Origin: Tubiluchus corallicola
Lineage: Eukaryota; Priapulida; Priapulimorpha; Priapulimorphida; Tubiluchidae
Length of the DNA stretch: 32,427 bases
Assembly (NCBI GenBank): GCA_030141605.1
Contig: JAQGDQ010001617.1
Span: forward strand, 1-32,427
Direction of reading: 5' to 3'
The first letter of the stretch is position 1, and each line of letters starts with the position of its first letter. Both the position numbers and the translations under genes were made by a program. Below, in pieces: positions 29,281 through 32,427 of this stretch. Under the pieces are notes generated by a model that worked only from the letters and a program-made list of their open reading frames with translations, did not search any database and was not told where the DNA came from.

Positions 29281-32200
29281 GATGAGATAAAAGTACCGGA
29301 TTTTAATCACAAATGATATTGAGCAGAATCATAGTATGATGTGAAGTATTGAAAGTTATAGCTATTCCCATGAACAACATGCTTCAAATCAGCTGTGCCA
29401 CTAGGCACTAACAGATTATTAACTGAAATTACCCAAATTTAATCTCCTTTGCCAAAAGAGCGCTTATCATGTCAAATCATTATCATGTCTTATCATTGGT
29501 GCACACAGGGAGAGATGCCAGAACAAGAGCAAGAAAATAAATTTTGAAAAATTCGGAAAAGTTTATTAAAAGACTGAAAATAACATGAAAGATTTTTGTG
29601 CGAAATATCTCAAATCCAATGTGTAAACACAGATTCGTGTGTAACAACCCTGATTGTTTGAACAAATGCTATTGCAAATGTTTGACATAATAACTCTTTA
29701 GACCCGCGGTAAATTATGTCACGGGTTGTTGTGAAATACTAAACACGAATGAATAGTTTCCTGCATGTTTGTGAAGTAATGAAATGTATTTCGAAAAATT
29801 CACACTTGTGCAAATACGTCAAACCTGGAAAAAGATGCCAAGATAAGAGTTAGGAACAACGATAGATTATAAATTAAATGGATTCATAATTTTTATTACT
29901 GAACGTATGAACTATTGTGGAGCTTGTAAAAGAATACTCTACGAAGAGTTTACTCTTACAAACATGGCAGGGCTAAAAATACAAAAACTGTTTGTTCCTG
30001 AAAGCTTGAAATAGGCACTCATGGTGTAGTGTAATTATTCGTTTACTTGGACAAGCAAAAGTTTGAAAAATTAAGTTTATTTTAGCACCCCAAAAACAAT
30101 AAGTTTTAACAACTGTGTACATAATTCTAAATTTTTCCAAATTGACTTTTTGCATTTTGCAATAACTGACCCTATGTGAGCAGCTAGAACTTAGTCACTC
30201 GTGACAGTTTAGTGGCTCATCTCACGTGTAAAAACAAAGCCTTATGAGATAAACTTTCATGCCTTCAATTTCAATGAAACACAGAAAAGTAACAATCAGT
30301 ATTCAACTAAATCATATAATGAAATAAGTTCTGTTGCTTTCTTCATTTTCAGTGTTTGTATATTTTTTTTTTGCAAACCAATGGATAAAAGAATTGCTTC
30401 AATGCCACTCTTTAGCTGAGGCTATTATTAACACGCCAAGGCAATTTTTGTTGCACCTGGGCGTGCATTCACAGAAAGTAAGAGCAACCATGGCAGCTAG
30501 CGTTGAACAGTTTTTTAAGCAGATTTGATGTTTCAGTTGCGTAATATCCTTTCTGAAAACCTTATTAGCAATAGAATGCAAGTTCTTACATTTGACACTG
30601 ATGACAATGAAATTAATTTGAATGATAATTCATCTGACATTGCATGGAGAATATAAAGTCTGTTTACCTATAATTAGTATGCGTTTATTTGTGTTATGCT
30701 AAAAAATTGCTAGCATTACAATAAAATTGACATATTTTTTAATTGAAATTAACTTACAGCTAGCAGTTGCAGTTATCGGAAAGACGGTGACAGTAACCTG
30801 TTAGATGCGTGTTAGATGCTGATAGATAAATTAATGTAGAAAAATGCAACACAGACATGATGTACCTATGTTCAAAGTCAAGAGACTTAATATTTCTGAC
30901 TCCTTGAAATTAATTTCGTTTAAAAATAGCTGCTGTTTTGCAAGTTTCTGTTTATAAAAAGTGCAATCAGTTTATCTGTTTATTAGACATTAGTTGTGAC
31001 TGTCATGTTGTTTAGTTTACTTTAGTTTTGTTTAGACGGTTGTTATCCAGTGTGAGCTATTGTCCTGAATGTTGATGATCACGCTTACGATACAGTGGGG
31101 GTGGAGCGAAAGACCAACGTGTTTGACGTCAGCTGTAGTGCTAGAAATAAGTAAACTGTCATATTGTGTTTCCACCATTGCAAAATTCTTAGCAAGTAAA
31201 AAAATTCAGTACTAAATTAACCAGCAAATAAATAAATGTGCACTATACTAGCTATGGATGTACGCTGATACTTCTACAGCGCACCTGCTGATCGTTATAA
31301 TCAGCTGCGTTTAGGGAACGGCAGATCCACCTGTAGCAAGAGGTTAAATTCCAGTACAATTTTCATAACACCTTCGCTACTCTATACAGCTGCTAACTTC
31401 CAAGCTCAGAGTGATTTGAACGCTTTTTACAAATACTTGTGCACAAAAGAATGTTCTACAGTCTATATGTTGTTCAGTTTTAGGTACAAGCTATCATTTG
31501 GAAATTAGAAGGCTTTGAAACGAAAATTCTGTGGAAATTCTTCAAACCTTATTTATCATCCTTTAATTTCACCATTGAGTCTAATTATTTTATTTTATTT
31601 ACAGTAATAGAAAGTCTCTTTCAGAAAATATAAAGTTTTGCACTAGTAGTTCATGCAATTAAGCTGTTATGTGTATTTTTGTACGGAGTTGTCAAAACTT
31701 CACAAATATTTGTAGTCGTGAAGGAATTAAATTTCAAAGAAGATCACGATTTTTAGAAGTCCACATCTAAAGTGTTTTTGTGTTCATTTTGACTAATGTT
31801 TATTTACGTGATTGAGCATGTTTTGAAACTTTCTCCTCTTATCCAAACGGCAATTATTAACACGCAGTCTCAGGTTTAAATATCATAGCATACAAAAATT
31901 TTGAAAAGCTATTAAACTAGGAACCCAAAACTAAAAACTTAAACGTGATTATAGTCCTTTCAATTTTATCAACAGAAACTTTACTTGAAACAGAAACGGT
32001 AGAATGCACTAGTGCACTAATACACCAAGGCGTTGTATTATTACAAGCATTAAGTTAACTTCCAACAGAAAAAACAGAACATTCCACTGTTTTGTCCCAA
32101 TCAGCTCAAATAGAGCTGCTTTTTGTCTTCTGTCACTTAGTGAGATAATGGAATAAGTGAGAGGTGATGTGAGGAGTAGCTAGTAATAAAGATTACGCAT

Positions 32201-32427
32201 TACAAAAACTTACAACTAAAAGGATGGGTGGCTGCTGAGAAAAATTCAGCCTTAAGAATCAGTATAGAAAGTCTTTGAGTGATAACTATAGAGTAATACT
32301 TGCATATTACCAAGATAATATTGATTCTATAAAATATTTTTCAGTTTTTCTTTATTTTTTTAGTACATTTTGAGGGCATTTTTTGTTCTGCTTTTCTTTT
32401 TCATAAAATTTTATTACAGGTAGGCCA
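29281..32427. other. AT-rich DNA without a recognised gene
   Basis: No gene is identified in these 3.1 kb. Points of note: a possible small exon at about 30353-30476 (plus), between TTCATTTTCAG and AAA/GTAAGAG, that is open in one frame; a GC-richer patch at 31070-31350 with a perfect TGACGTCA at 31124-31131; and an acceptor-like TTTTATTACAG near the window end (32410-32420). Short open frames at 29483-29665, 29973-30155 and 30399-30581 show no domain. Confidence 0.35.

Overview
This is animal (metazoan) nuclear DNA. It is AT-rich, has no bacterial-style gene packing, and consists mostly of introns, intergenic DNA and repeats. The animal call rests on PKD-repeat exons of the polycystin/REJ type joined across a phase-matched GT-AG intron, three LINE (non-LTR retrotransposon) fragments from different lineages, a tRNA-derived SINE, long (AG)n tracts and several minisatellites. 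A marine invertebrate such as a mollusc or another lophotrochozoan fits best, but I cannot prove the phylum from the sequence.

Region 1 (1-5385) is the most striking part. It is an inverted repeat with two arms of about 1.8 kb (1-1840 and 3541-5385) around a spacer of about 1.7 kb. Each arm begins with a 464-bp TTAA-ended MITE-like element that has TIRs of about 80 bp. Next inward comes a 417-bp exon of a PKD-repeat protein. On the minus strand the right-arm exon (4693-4277) joins in phase, across an 807-bp intron, to a long PKD exon (3469-2494) in the spacer. That long exon carries one in-frame TAA. The left arm holds an orphan, inverted copy of the first exon (691-1107). The two arms are a mosaic of identical blocks and diverged patches, which suggests gene conversion between older inverted copies.

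Region 2 (5386-7560) holds a 5'-truncated RTE-like LINE (5404-7450) with an intact reverse transcriptase frame, a TAAGG-type 3' end and an 11-bp target-site duplication. It landed inside a short tandem repeat that carries cAMP-response-element (TGACGTCA) palindromes.

Region 3 (7560-15660) is mostly non-coding. It contains an (AG)n tract, a dispersed repeat ending in a 22-bp minisatellite (10480-10950), another dispersed repeat (11730-12240) that leads into a 137-bp tandem array (12243-13250) with a CTCF-like core in most units, and a GC-richer stretch with good splice signals (13500-14122).

Region 4 (15660-21000) holds two decayed LINE reverse transcriptase relics (15668-16850 minus; about 19955-20960 plus), a long interrupted (AG)n tract, and a stop-broken, protein-like reading frame on the minus strand (18222-18710) that I do not recognise.

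Region 5 (21000-32427) has no confident gene. It contains a direct repeat pair, a 17-bp minisatellite, second copies of two dispersed families, a tRNA-derived SINE, and a 2.3-kb complex of duplicated minisatellite blocks (27029-29280).

No intact host gene is fully contained in the window. The only intact long reading frame is the LINE reverse transcriptase. All alignments were made by eye, so identity statements are approximate.
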